A DNA stretch of 27,757 nt, from the NCBI GenBank assembly GCA_964415605.1, contig CAYQBA010000040.1:1-27757 (forward strand), read 5' to 3'. Of this stretch, positions 15,693 through 23,934 are shown piece by piece; position 1 is the stretch's first letter; each line of letters begins with the position of its first letter. A model generated the notes under the pieces. That model was not told where the DNA came from. It saw nothing but the letters and a program-made list of their open reading frames with translations, and did no database searches. The translations under genes and the position numbers were made by a program. This stretch comes from UCB3 sp964415605. GTDB lineage: Bacteria; Chloroflexota; Anaerolineae; Epilineales; Epilineaceae.

Positions 15693-18593
15693 ATGCCCGC
15701 CGCCTACGCCGAGCCCGAGCCGACCGCGCCCCGCGCCGCGGGCGACCGCCCGTTCCCATCGGCCAACCCGTTGTCATCGGTCCGCCCGACCCCCACGACC
15801 GCCGCCCCGGACAGCCTGCCCGGCACCGCCGCCCCGGCGCCCGCCCGCGATCCCGCGCACGACGTCCTCCTGGCGGCGCGCAGCCCGCTGGATGTGATCT
15901 TCGAGCCGCGGCGCGTCGCGATCATCGGGGCCACCGAGCGGCCGGGCAGCATCGGGCGGACGCTGATGTGGAACCTGCTGCGCGACCCATTCGGCGGCAC
16001 GGTGTACCCGGTCAACCCCAAGCGCCCCAGCGTGCTCGGCGTGCGTGCCTACCCCAGCCCGGCGGCGCTGCCCGAGCCCATCGACCTGGCGGTGATCGCG
16101 TCGCCCGCGGCCGGCGTGCCCCAGGTCATCCGCGAGTGCGCCGCCGCCGGCGCGCGCGGCGCCGTGATCATCTCGGCGGGCTTCCGCGAGGCCGGGCCGG
16201 CGGGTGCGGCGCTCGAGGCCGCGGTGCTGGCCGAGGCGCGCGCGGCCGGCATGCGCGTGCTCGGCCCCAACTGCCTGGGGGTGATGCGCCCCATCACGGG
16301 CTTCAACGCGACGTTCGGCAACCGGCTGGCCTACCCCGGCAAGGTCGCCTTCCTCAGCCAAAGCGGCGCGATGTGCACCGCGATCCTGGACTGGAGCCTG
16401 CGCGAGCACGTGGGGTTCAGCGCGTTCGTCTCGGTCGGCTCGATGGCCGACATCGGGTGGGGCGACCTGATCGACCACCTCGGCCGGGACCCCCACACCG
16501 CCAGCATCGTGATGTACATGGAGAGCGTCGGCGACGCCCGCTCGTTCATGAGCGCCGCCCGCGAGGTGGCGTTGACCAAGCCCATCATCGTGCTGAAGCC
16601 CGGGCGGAGCGCCGAGGCGGCGCGCGCGGCGGCGTCGCACACGGGGGCGCTCACCGGCAGCGACGAGGTGCTGCGGGCGGCCTTCCGGCGCTGCGGGGTC
16701 CTGCGGGTCGACCGGATCGACGACCTGTTCGACATGGCTGAGGTCCTCGGCAAGCAGCCGCTGCCGCGTGGCCGGCGGTTGACCGTGCTGACGAGCGCCG
16801 GCGGCCCGGGCGTGCTGGCCACCGACGCGCTGGTGGCCGACGGCGGCGAGCTGGCCGTGCTGTCCGACGCCACGCGCGCCCAGTACGACCGGTTTCTCCC
16901 GCCGAACTGGAGCCACGCCAACCCGGTCGACATCATCGGCGACGCCACGCCCGAGCGCTACCGCCAGGCCCTCGAGGTCGCGCTGGCCGACCCCGACAGC
17001 GATGGGACGCTCGTGATCATCGCGCCGCAAGCCTTGACCGACCCCACCGAGATCGCCGACCAGCTGGTGGGAATGGCCGCCGGCAGCGACCGTCCGGTCC
17101 TGGCCAGCTGGATGGGCGGCGTCGAGATCGCCGCCGGCGAGGCGCGCCTCAACGCCGCCGGCATCCCGACGTTCGCCTACCCCGACGCGGCCGTGCGGAT
17201 CTTCAACTACATGTGGCAGTACCACGACCGGCTGCGGGGCCTGTACGAGACGCCCGGCGTGGCCGACGACCCGGCCGGCGGCCACGCCGGGCGCGCGGCC
17301 GCGGCGGTCGTGGTCGACGCGGCGCGCGCCGAGGGCCGGACACTCCTGACCGAGGTCGAGAGCAAGCAGGTCATGGCCGCTTACGGCATCCCGACCGTGC
17401 CGACGGTCGTCGCCGCCACGCCCGCCGCCGCCGCGGCGGCGGCGAAGGGCTTCGGCTACCCCGTCGTGGTCAAGCTCCACAGCCGCACGATCACGCACAA
17501 GACCGACGTCGGCGGCGTCAAGCTCGACCTGGCGAACGCGGCCGCCGTGCGGGCGGCGTTCGAGGCGATTCGCGCTTCGGTCGCGGAGCGGGCGGGGGCC
17601 GAGCACTTCCAGGGCGTGACGGTGCAGCCGATGGTGCGGCTCGACGGCTACGAGCTCATCGTGGGCAGCTCGATCGACCCGCAGTTCGGGCCGGTGCTGC
17701 TCTTCGGGGGCGGCGGGACGCTCGTCGAGGTGTACCGCGACCGCGCGCTGGGGCTGCCGCCGCTCACCAGCACGCTGGCGCGCCGGCTCATGGAAGGCAC
17801 GCAGGTCTACCGCGCGCTCCAGGGGGTGCGCGGGCGCGCGCCGGTGGACCTGGCGGCTCTCGAGCAGCTCCTCGTGCGCTTCAGCCGGCTGGTGGTCGAG
17901 CAGCCGTGGATCCGCGAGATCGACATCAACCCGCTCATGGCCGCGCCCGGCGACGGCGGGCTCGTCGCGCTCGACGCGCGCGTCGTCCTCCACCCGCGCG
18001 ACGTGGCGCCTGCCGACCTGCCGCGCGCGGCGATCCGGCCGTACCCGGCCCAGTACGTCGGGACGTGGACGGCCGGCGACGGGACGCGCGTCCGGTTCCG
18101 GCCGATCCGGCCCGAGGACGAGCCGGGCATGGTGGCGTTCCAGCGCGCCGCGCCGATCGACGGCACGGCATCGCCCGGCATCCCGCCGCTGCCGCACGAG
18201 GAGCGCGTGTGGCACGACCGCCTCATCCGGACGTGCTTCGTCGACTACGACCGCGAGCTGGCGATGGTGGCCGAGGTCGACGACGGCGGCGCTGGGAGCG
18301 GGGGGGACGGCAGCGGCGGCGGGCCCGCCATCGTCGCGGTCGGGCGCCTCAGCCGCGTGCCCGGCTCGGCCACCGCCGAGTTCTCGATGCTGGTGGCCGA
18401 TCGGATGCAGCGGCGCGGCCTCGGCACCGAGCTCGTCCGCCGCATGCTGGGTGTGGCGCGCGCCGAAGGCGTGGGGCGGGTCGTCGGCCGCATGCTGCCG
18501 TCCAACGTCGCCGTCCGCGCCATCTGTCACCGCCTGGGCTTCACGGTCACCGACAGTGCCCCCGACCTCGCGACGGCGAGCATCGAGCTGTAA
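15693..18593 (+). CDS. ADP-forming acyl-CoA synthetase fused to a GNAT acetyltransferase
   Basis: A 966-residue fusion. Residues about 63-165 are a CoA-binding domain (VAIIGATERPGSIGR, YPVNPK). Residues about 205-520 are the succinyl-CoA ligase-like part, with the phospho-accepting His316 in SHTGALTGSDE. Residues about 552-770 are the ATP-grasp subdomain (VVVKLHSRTITHKTDVGGV, FGGGGTLVEVYRD, EIDINPL). Residues about 798-966 are a GNAT domain with the acetyl-CoA loop QRRGLGTEL (906-914). The same domain order occurs in Pat/PatZ-type lysine acetyltransferases, some of which have lost ligase activity; here the catalytic His remains, so ADP-forming acyl-CoA synthesis is plausible as well as protein acetylation. 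A Pro/Ala-rich leader (1-60) precedes the fold. The start is fixed by GGAGGAGAG just before the ATG. Confidence 0.9.
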   Translation: MPAAYAEPEPTAPRAAGDRPFPSANPLSSVRPTPTTAAPDSLPGTAAPAPARDPAHDVLLAARSPLDVIFEPRRVAIIGATERPGSIGRTLMWNLLRDPFGGTVYPVNPKRPSVLGVRAYPSPAALPEPIDLAVIASPAAGVPQVIRECAAAGARGAVIISAGFREAGPAGAALEAAVLAEARAAGMRVLGPNCLGVMRPITGFNATFGNRLAYPGKVAFLSQSGAMCTAILDWSLREHVGFSAFVSVGSMADIGWGDLIDHLGRDPHTASIVMYMESVGDARSFMSAAREVALTKPIIVLKPGRSAEAARAAASHTGALTGSDEVLRAAFRRCGVLRVDRIDDLFDMAEVLGKQPLPRGRRLTVLTSAGGPGVLATDALVADGGELAVLSDATRAQYDRFLPPNWSHANPVDIIGDATPERYRQALEVALADPDSDGTLVIIAPQALTDPTEIADQLVGMAAGSDRPVLASWMGGVEIAAGEARLNAAGIPTFAYPDAAVRIFNYMWQYHDRLRGLYETPGVADDPAGGHAGRAAAAVVVDAARAEGRTLLTEVESKQVMAAYGIPTVPTVVAATPAAAAAAAKGFGYPVVVKLHSRTITHKTDVGGVKLDLANAAAVRAAFEAIRASVAERAGAEHFQGVTVQPMVRLDGYELIVGSSIDPQFGPVLLFGGGGTLVEVYRDRALGLPPLTSTLARRLMEGTQVYRALQGVRGRAPVDLAALEQLLVRFSRLVVEQPWIREIDINPLMAAPGDGGLVALDARVVLHPRDVAPADLPRAAIRPYPAQYVGTWTAGDGTRVRFRPIRPEDEPGMVAFQRAAPIDGTASPGIPPLPHEERVWHDRLIRTCFVDYDRELAMVAEVDDGGAGSGGDGSGGGPAIVAVGRLSRVPGSATAEFSMLVADRMQRRGLGTELVRRMLGVARAEGVGRVVGRMLPSNVAVRAICHRLGFTVTDSAPDLATASIEL

Positions 18594-18755
18594 CCCTGCC
18601 GTGTCCCTAGGCTAAGCGGCGCCACGAACCGGGACGACGCGACCCGAGACCGCATCTTTTGGCTCGATTCTGCGTTATTCCAAGGGTGGACGCCGCGCCC
18701 CGGATACCCGCATGCCGCGCGACGGCGGGCGGCGCGTCCCTCATCATTGGCCCAC

Positions 18756-18774
18756 GGGCGGCGGCCCGCCGCCC
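18756..18774 (+). promoter_or_regulatory. G+C-rich hairpin in the leader of the Kelch-like gene
   Basis: GGGCGGCGG (18756-18764) and CCGCCGCCC (18766-18774) are perfect inverted arms around a single central base, so about eight pairs can form. It sits 32 bases before the GTG start and 20 bases before the ribosome site. It may stabilise the mRNA or affect translation. No clear -35/-10 pair was found in the 213-base gap 18594-18806, which otherwise looks empty. Confidence 0.35.
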
Positions 18775-18806
18775 ATTCGAGCTTTGTATCACGAAGGAGA
18801 GTGCGA

Positions 18807-20333
18807 GTGAACCTCAAGCGCTTTGTCATGCGCACCACCGTGGTGACGGCCATCGCCGCCTCCGCGGTGGGGATCTTCAGCGGCACGCCGGCCCCGGCCG
18901 ACGTCGCCAAGGCGGCCCCGATGCAGCAGACCGGGGACCTCAGCTGCACGGCGTGGAAGAACGTCGGCAGCGCCACCACCACGCTGTGGGGCACGAGCTC
19001 GGGCTACGGCCCGACGCAGGCCAAGGCCTGGGTCTACAGCGGGATGGACGACAAGAACGACCTGTCGAGCCGCATCGAGGAGCTGACGATGGCCGGCATG
19101 CAGGCCAGCCCCTCGGTGACCCACAAGAACGCCGGCGGCGGCGCGCGCGAGATCTTCGGCGCGGCCTGCGCGTTCCGCGACAAGGGTGACGACTCGGCCC
19201 TGTACTGCTTCGGCGGCAGCGACAAGGTCATGGACGAGGGCCGCGGCCAGACCTACATCCAGCGCCTGATGGCCAAGACCGGCGCGTGGGAGCAGAACGT
19301 CACGGTGGCGGGCGCGTTCGCCGGCCGCCACAGCGCCGCGGCGGCGTACGACAGCATGCACGACGTCATCTGGGTCAGCGGCGGCATCAACAACTGCTCG
19401 TTCGACGACGTCGTCAACCAGAACGGCTGCGCGAGCTCGAACATGGCGCTCGGCTACCTGAGCTTCGACCCGAGCCTGAAGTGGAACACCGTCGGCGTGA
19501 ACCACAACGTCTTCGGCCACACGATGGTGGTCGACACCGCCGGCAAGCGCCTCGTGATCCACGGCGGCTCGATCAACGCCAAGGACGGCCGCAGCACGAC
19601 CAGCGCGGTCGACATCTCCGACGCCAACCCCGACAACGCCAAGGCGGCCAGCCTGTCGACCACGGGCAGCGGCCCGGCGACGTTCTACCACGGCGCGTCG
19701 TACGACAGCGACCTCAACGCGATGTTCATCTACGGCGGCGTCACGCGCAACTACCTCAAGAACAACGAGTCGTCCGAGAACCGCACGATGGCGCTCGACC
19801 TGGCGGCCACGCCGGCCAAGTGGGTGAACATCAGCGGCGCGTCGCTGCAGGACCGCATCGGCGGCACGATGTTCTACGACACCAAGCAGAAGGCCTCGAT
19901 CTTCACGCTCGGCCGCAAGGTCCTGGGCTCCGGCACCCCGACGGCGCCGGACGTGATCGTCGAGCCGACGATCCAGCGCACGACGCACGCGCTGCAGTGC
20001 ACGCGCGCGGCGGCGGTCCAGACGAACACCCCGGTCCCGACGAACACGCCGGGCGGCCCGACCTCGACCGCGCCGGCGGCGACCCCGACCAGGACGCCGC
20101 CCGGCCCCGTGCCGCCGTCGGTGTGCCCGGGCCTGGAGCGCTACGTGCCGCGCGCGGCCATCGACTACGCCGCCGCCAACCCGGCGAGCATCCAGGGCTA
20201 CGACCAGCTCTGCAACCCGAACCTGCCGATGAGCCCGACCAACGGGAAGCGCAGCCGACTGGGCCTGCAGAACCCGAGCGCGCCCTATCACCCGATCTTC
20301 AACAGCGTCCTCTACAAGTGCGGCTGCCCGTAA
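18807..20333 (+). CDS. Secreted Kelch-like beta-propeller protein with Thr/Pro stalk and C-terminal cysteine domain
   Basis: A 508-residue exported protein. A signal peptide occupies about 1-34. Residues about 45-400 hold Kelch-like blades: each repeat has a hydrophobic strand ending in a Gly-Gly pair (VIWVSGGINN, KRLVIHGGS, AMFIYGGVT, ASIFTLGRK), preceded by a conserved polar turn (GRHSAAAAYDS, GHTMVVDTA, YHGASYDS, GGTMFYDT). A TPT stalk (about 405-438) joins a 70-residue C-terminal domain shared with the PNGase F-like protein. The GTG start has AAGGAGA six bases upstream. Codons are almost all of the favoured C/G-ending type and the protein is rich in Asn, Ser, Thr and Lys, unlike its Arg/Ala-rich neighbours, so it may be an abundant surface protein. 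Binding partner and function are unknown. Confidence 0.82.
   Translation: MNLKRFVMRTTVVTAIAASAVGIFSGTPAPADVAKAAPMQQTGDLSCTAWKNVGSATTTLWGTSSGYGPTQAKAWVYSGMDDKNDLSSRIEELTMAGMQASPSVTHKNAGGGAREIFGAACAFRDKGDDSALYCFGGSDKVMDEGRGQTYIQRLMAKTGAWEQNVTVAGAFAGRHSAAAAYDSMHDVIWVSGGINNCSFDDVVNQNGCASSNMALGYLSFDPSLKWNTVGVNHNVFGHTMVVDTAGKRLVIHGGSINAKDGRSTTSAVDISDANPDNAKAASLSTTGSGPATFYHGASYDSDLNAMFIYGGVTRNYLKNNESSENRTMALDLAATPAKWVNISGASLQDRIGGTMFYDTKQKASIFTLGRKVLGSGTPTAPDVIVEPTIQRTTHALQCTRAAAVQTNTPVPTNTPGGPTSTAPAATPTRTPPGPVPPSVCPGLERYVPRAAIDYAAANPASIQGYDQLCNPNLPMSPTNGKRSRLGLQNPSAPYHPIFNSVLYKCGCP
20121..20330 (+). other. 70-residue C-terminal cysteine domain, copy 2
   Basis: The last 70 codons of the Kelch-like gene, beginning VCPG and ending KCGCP. 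It matches the C-terminus of the PNGase F-like protein along its full length without gaps, with the stop codon at the same alignment position. The four cysteines (positions 2, 31, 67 and 69 of the domain) are conserved. In both proteins the domain directly follows a Thr/Pro-rich stalk. Confidence 0.85.
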
Positions 20334-20406
20334 GGGTCGCCGCCGGGGCGGCCGGCCGCGCGCCGTGAGGCGCCCGGGTTGACCGGCCGCTCGCCTGCCG
20401 GAAGTG

Positions 20407-20442
20407 CGACGCCCCCCGTCCTCGCGAGGACGGGGGGCGTCG
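20407..20442. terminator. Strong bidirectional terminator
   Basis: Two perfect 18-base arms meet at 20424/20425, giving a long hairpin with a CG-centred tip and a C6/G6 block in the stem. It is followed by GGTTT on the plus strand. It lies between the convergent Kelch-like and YceI-like genes and probably ends both transcripts. The rest of the gap 20334-20470 shows nothing else. Confidence 0.85.
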
Positions 20443-20470
20443 GTTTGAGCGGGCGAGGGCGGGCCGAAGC

Positions 20471-21238
20471 CTACCGCTGCCCCCGCAGGTCGATCTGCAT
20501 CACGAACTCCTCGCGCACCAGGTCGTCCGGCTTGCCCTCGTAGACGACGTTGAAGTCCTTGCGGTTGAGGCTGAACTCGGCCTTGGCGGTGACGGTCCCG
20601 TCGGCGATGGTCACCGTGGCCGGGAAGGTGATGCTCTTGGTGACGCCGCGCACCGTCAGGTCGCCGGTGACCGTGTAGGTCGTGGCGTCGACGCCCGGCT
20701 CGATGGCGGTCGAGGTGAACGTCGCCGTCGGGAAGGTGGCGACGTCGAGGAAGTCGGGGCTCTTGATGTGCTCGTCAAGCTTCTCGCTCATCATGCCGCG
20801 GTCGTCGGGATCGGTGATGACCGACGCCGTCTGGACCTCGAAGCTGAGCGTCGCGGACTGCGGCGTGCCGTCGCCGGGGTCCAGCGTGCCGGTCCACGAC
20901 TGGAAGAGGAGGGTGTGCGCCCGCGTGACCTTGCTGGCCAGGACCGTGACGGTGCCGGTCAGCGGAATCGGGCCGCTGCCGGCCAGCGCCGCGGTGTCCG
21001 CGCCCGCCGGGACCGCGAGGGCCGCGCCCGACAGGTCGGAGCCCGCGGCGGCGTCGGCCGCCGTGCCGGCTGGCATGCCGGCGTCGGTGGCCGCGTCGGC
21101 GTTGCCGGCGGTGTCGGGGGCCGTGCCGCCCGCGACCTGGGCCGCCGGCACGCTGTCGGCCGGGTTCTCGGCGCAGGCGGCCAACGGCAGGATGGCCGCA
21201 AGCGCGGCGGCTGCAATGATGGTGTTCCAACGTCGCAT
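20471..21238 (-). CDS. YceI-like domain lipoprotein
   Basis: A 255-residue lipoprotein. The N-terminus has a short charged start (MRRW), a hydrophobic stretch and a lipobox ending at Cys22 (PLAAC). An Ala/Gly/Asp-rich linker (about 25-85) is followed by a YceI-like lipocalin-fold domain (about 86-255) with typical pieces: SEKLDEHIKSPDFLDVATFP, TATFTST, GDLTVRGVTKSITFP and KAEFSLNRKDFNV. YceI proteins bind isoprenoid or other amphiphilic lipids; the ligand here is unknown. ATG at 21238 is preferred because GGAG lies nine bases ahead and the signal peptide begins there; ATGs at 21253 and 21283 would add a polar extension. It is divergent from the transporter-like gene at 21310. Confidence 0.88.
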   Translation of the reverse strand: MRRWNTIIAAAALAAILPLAACAENPADSVPAAQVAGGTAPDTAGNADAATDAGMPAGTAADAAAGSDLSGAALAVPAGADTAALAGSGPIPLTGTVTVLASKVTRAHTLLFQSWTGTLDPGDGTPQSATLSFEVQTASVITDPDDRGMMSEKLDEHIKSPDFLDVATFPTATFTSTAIEPGVDATTYTVTGDLTVRGVTKSITFPATVTIADGTVTAKAEFSLNRKDFNVVYEGKPDDLVREEFVMQIDLRGQR

Positions 21239-21309
21239 GTGTCTCTGCTCCATGGTCAGGACGGTCGAGTCGATGGGATTCATCAGACCATACGCCCGAT
21301 GAAGGCGCC

Positions 21310-22746
21310 ATGATAGGGGGGCAAGATGAACGTTCGATGAGACCGCCCCCGAGCCTGGGGCGGGTCACCCGGACGTGGTGGCCGCTGGCGGCGAGCTGGC
21401 TGTTCATGTCGGCGGAGCTACCGGCCATCGTCGCGGTGGTCGCGCGCCTGCCGGAGGCCGAGGTCAACCTGGCGGCGTTCGGCGGGGTGGTGTTCCCGTT
21501 GGCGCTCATCGTCGAGTCGCCGGTGATCATGCTGCTGGCGGCCTCGACGGCGCTCTGCCAGGATTGGGAGGCTTACCGGCGGATGTACCGCTGGATGATG
21601 TGGGCCGGGGCCGTGCTGACGGCGGTGCACCTGGCGGTGGCGGCCACGCCGCTTTACTTCGTGGTCGTGCGCGACGTGATCGGCGCGCCGGAAGCCATCG
21701 TCGGCCCGGCACGGCTGGGCTTGGTCCTCATGACGCCGTGGACGTGGGCGATCGCCTACCGCCGCTTCCACCAGGGCGTGCTGATCCGCTATGGCCGGGC
21801 GCGCACCGTCGGCGTCGGCACCGCGGTGCGCCTGGCGGTGGACGCCGCGCTCCTGGCGGTGGGCTACGCCTGGGGCGGCGCGCCGGGCGTGGCGGTGGGC
21901 GCGGCAGCCATCAGCGCCGGCGTGGTAGCCGAGGCGCTCTACGCGCGGCAGGTGGTCCGCCCGGTCCTGACGGGGCCGCTCCGCGACCAGCCGCGGATGG
22001 CCGTCCCGATCACGCTGGGGTCGTTCCTCCGGTTCTACGTCCCGCTCGTCCTGACGTCGTTCCTGACGCTGGTGGCGCAGCCCATCGGGAGCGCGGCCAT
22101 CAGCCGCATGCCCCAGGCGATGGCGTCGCTGGCGGCATGGCCGGCGATCGCGGGGCTCCTGTTCATCCTGCGCAGCGGGGGGATCGCCTTCAACGAGGTG
22201 GTGGTGGCCCTGCTCGACGCGCCGGGGTCGACGCGGCCGCTGCGGCGGTTCACGCGCCTGCTCGCGGTGGGGGGCACGGCGCTGACGCTGCTCCTCACGG
22301 CCACCCCGTTGGCGGATGCGTGGTTCGGCGGGGTGGCCGGGCTGCCGCCGGACCTGGCCGGGCTGGCGCTGCGCGGGCTGCCGCTGATCTGGCCCCTGGC
22401 GGCGCTGAGCGTGCTGCAGAGCTGGTACCAGGGCGCGCTGCTGCATGCGCGCCGCACGCGCGGGGTCACCGAGGCGGTGGCGGTGTACCTCGCGGTCAGC
22501 ACGGCGATCCTGGCGGCGGGCACGCGCCTGGGGGAGGCGGGCGGCGCGCCGGCCCTCGGACCGTTGGCGGCGGTGCCGGCCGGCTGGCGGGACGTGCCCG
22601 GCGTGGTGGTGGCGCTTGTGGCGCTGGCGGCGGCTTCGGCGGCCCAGACGGCGTGGCTGGCGTGGCGCAGCGGTCCGGCACGGCGGGCGGTTGCGGCGCG
22701 GGACGCGGAAGTCGCCGTGTCGAACGGCCCGGCTGGGACGTCATGA
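21310..22746 (+). CDS. Polytopic membrane protein, MOP/MATE-superfamily-like
   Basis: A 478-residue membrane protein with about twelve hydrophobic segments, in two similar halves separated near residue 235. Segments such as FPLALIVESPVIMLLAAS and the short charged loop DWEAYRRMYRWMM resemble multidrug/oligosaccharide-lipid/polysaccharide (MOP) family exporters, possibly the ANKH-like branch. I cannot confirm the family without a profile search, and no substrate can be named. ATG at 21310 has AAGG five bases ahead; an alternative ATG at 21337 would drop nine residues. A possible TATCAT -10 for the divergent YceI-like gene overlaps this start codon on the minus strand. Confidence 0.6.
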   Translation: MIGGQDERSMRPPPSLGRVTRTWWPLAASWLFMSAELPAIVAVVARLPEAEVNLAAFGGVVFPLALIVESPVIMLLAASTALCQDWEAYRRMYRWMMWAGAVLTAVHLAVAATPLYFVVVRDVIGAPEAIVGPARLGLVLMTPWTWAIAYRRFHQGVLIRYGRARTVGVGTAVRLAVDAALLAVGYAWGGAPGVAVGAAAISAGVVAEALYARQVVRPVLTGPLRDQPRMAVPITLGSFLRFYVPLVLTSFLTLVAQPIGSAAISRMPQAMASLAAWPAIAGLLFILRSGGIAFNEVVVALLDAPGSTRPLRRFTRLLAVGGTALTLLLTATPLADAWFGGVAGLPPDLAGLALRGLPLIWPLAALSVLQSWYQGALLHARRTRGVTEAVAVYLAVSTAILAAGTRLGEAGGAPALGPLAAVPAGWRDVPGVVVALVALAAASAAQTAWLAWRSGPARRAVAARDAEVAVSNGPAGTS

Positions 22747-22812
22747 CATTGCGATCGATGCTCGGAGGTCCCCCCGTGGCGCCCGATGCCGGGAAATCGC
22801 CAGTTGGCCGGG

Positions 22813-22841
22813 TTGGTATTAGAATAGCCTTGCCTTAATAT
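22813..22841 (+). promoter_or_regulatory. Promoter in an AT-rich island before the RecF/SMC-like gene
   Basis: TTGGTA (22813-22818) and TAATAT (22836-22841) are separated by exactly 17 bases. They lie in a roughly 40-base AT-rich island (22812-22852) that is exceptional in this G+C-rich window. The heptamer CCTTAAT occurs twice at a nine-base step (22833-22839 and 22842-22848), overlapping the -10 and the expected start site, so it could be an operator. The start codon is at 22873; no good ribosome site is visible. Confidence 0.6.
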
Positions 22842-22872
22842 CCTTAATGTTTCGCCCGCAGAGCATTGCCCC

Positions 22873-23913
22873 ATGCGTATCCGACAGCTCGTCTTGCACA
22901 ATTTCCGCGACTTTGGCGAGGTGACCGCGGTCTCGTTCGTCGACCCCCGGACCGACCACGTGCGGCCGGTGACGGCGATCGCGGGGCCCAACGAGGCGGC
23001 CAAGGCGACGGTGCTCGAGGCCATCGACGCGCTCCTGTCCTACGCGGTCGACCCGCGCCACCCCAAGCCGTTGATCCACGAGGCGATGGCGGGCGGCCTG
23101 ATCCGGCTGGAGCTCGAGCTGACGACCAGCGACCTCGAGCACCTCTACCAGCAACCGATCCCCCCGGACGCGCCGCGGAGCCGGATCCTCAAGATCGAGG
23201 TCGGCCGGCAGGGCGTCGCGCCGCAGGTGCCGGTGCGCGAGTGGTCGACGCTGTTGGCCTGCCTGGCGCCGCGCGTCGGGGACGACGCGCCGTTCACGAA
23301 CGCGGGCGCGCTCTCGAGCCTGCTCCTCTCGGCGGTGTCGCGCATGCGGCGCGGCGCCGACCTGCACGGGGGGCTGCTCTACTTCCCCGGGCTGGACGAG
23401 GCCGAGGCCGACGAGGCGGCGGCGGCGGGTCCGGCGCCGGCGACGGGCTTCAACTGGGCGACGGCGCCGCACGTCCGGCTGGCGCACGCCGCCGACACCC
23501 GCGCGTGGATCGTGCGAACGTCGGTGGACGCGCTGCGATCGCTCGACGCCACGGACGGCGTGGCGCCGATGGGCGCGGTGCGCGACGGCGGCGACGGCGC
23601 GGCGGGGCCGGGTGCCCGCGGCGGCGCGGGGGCCGGGGACGGCGCGGGCGACGGGGCGGGTGATCCGGCGCCGGCCACGCTCTGGGAGACGCAGGCGCTG
23701 CCGATCTTCGGCGTGCTGCGCGAGCGGCAGCGGCCTGGCGCGGTGATCGCCATCGGCCAGCCGGCGATCCCGCGCAGCCCGGAGCGGCAGCGGCGCGTGA
23801 TCAACCGGCTGCGCCGGGTGGCGGAGGACCTCGATGCCCAGGTGATCCTGGCGGTGCGGTCGGACGACGTGTTGCAGGCGTTCGCGGAGGACGAGCGGGT
23901 GGTCCTGGGCTGA
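22873..23913 (+). CDS. RecF/SMC-like P-loop protein with degenerate ATPase motifs
   Basis: A 346-residue protein whose start (MRIRQLVLHNFRDFGEV) and overall order match RecF/SMC-like or AAA_15/AAA_21-type ATPases. The expected Walker A position reads GPNEAAKAT (38-46): the Lys remains but both key glycines and the first Ser/Thr are replaced. The Walker B position reads VIAIGQPA (291-298) instead of an IDEPE-like motif. The switch position reads LAVRSDD (326-332) instead of THS. The signature region near TLWETQALP (269-277) lacks its Ser-Gly core. A Gly/Ala/Asp-rich insert covers about 236-268. It probably does not hydrolyse ATP and may act as a binding or structural partner; the function is unknown. 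The frame has good coding character and its own promoter, so it is not an obvious pseudogene. Confidence 0.72.
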   Translation: MRIRQLVLHNFRDFGEVTAVSFVDPRTDHVRPVTAIAGPNEAAKATVLEAIDALLSYAVDPRHPKPLIHEAMAGGLIRLELELTTSDLEHLYQQPIPPDAPRSRILKIEVGRQGVAPQVPVREWSTLLACLAPRVGDDAPFTNAGALSSLLLSAVSRMRRGADLHGGLLYFPGLDEAEADEAAAAGPAPATGFNWATAPHVRLAHAADTRAWIVRTSVDALRSLDATDGVAPMGAVRDGGDGAAGPGARGGAGAGDGAGDGAGDPAPATLWETQALPIFGVLRERQRPGAVIAIGQPAIPRSPERQRRVINRLRRVAEDLDAQVILAVRSDDVLQAFAEDERVVLG

Positions 23914-23934
23914 TTGGGGCCGGCGTCGACCCCC

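Noticed and set aside
15774..18530. Long minus-strand open frame opposite the acyl-CoA synthetase/GNAT gene
   Set aside because: Antisense shadow with skewed composition; the plus-strand gene has four recognisable domains and a strong ribosome site.
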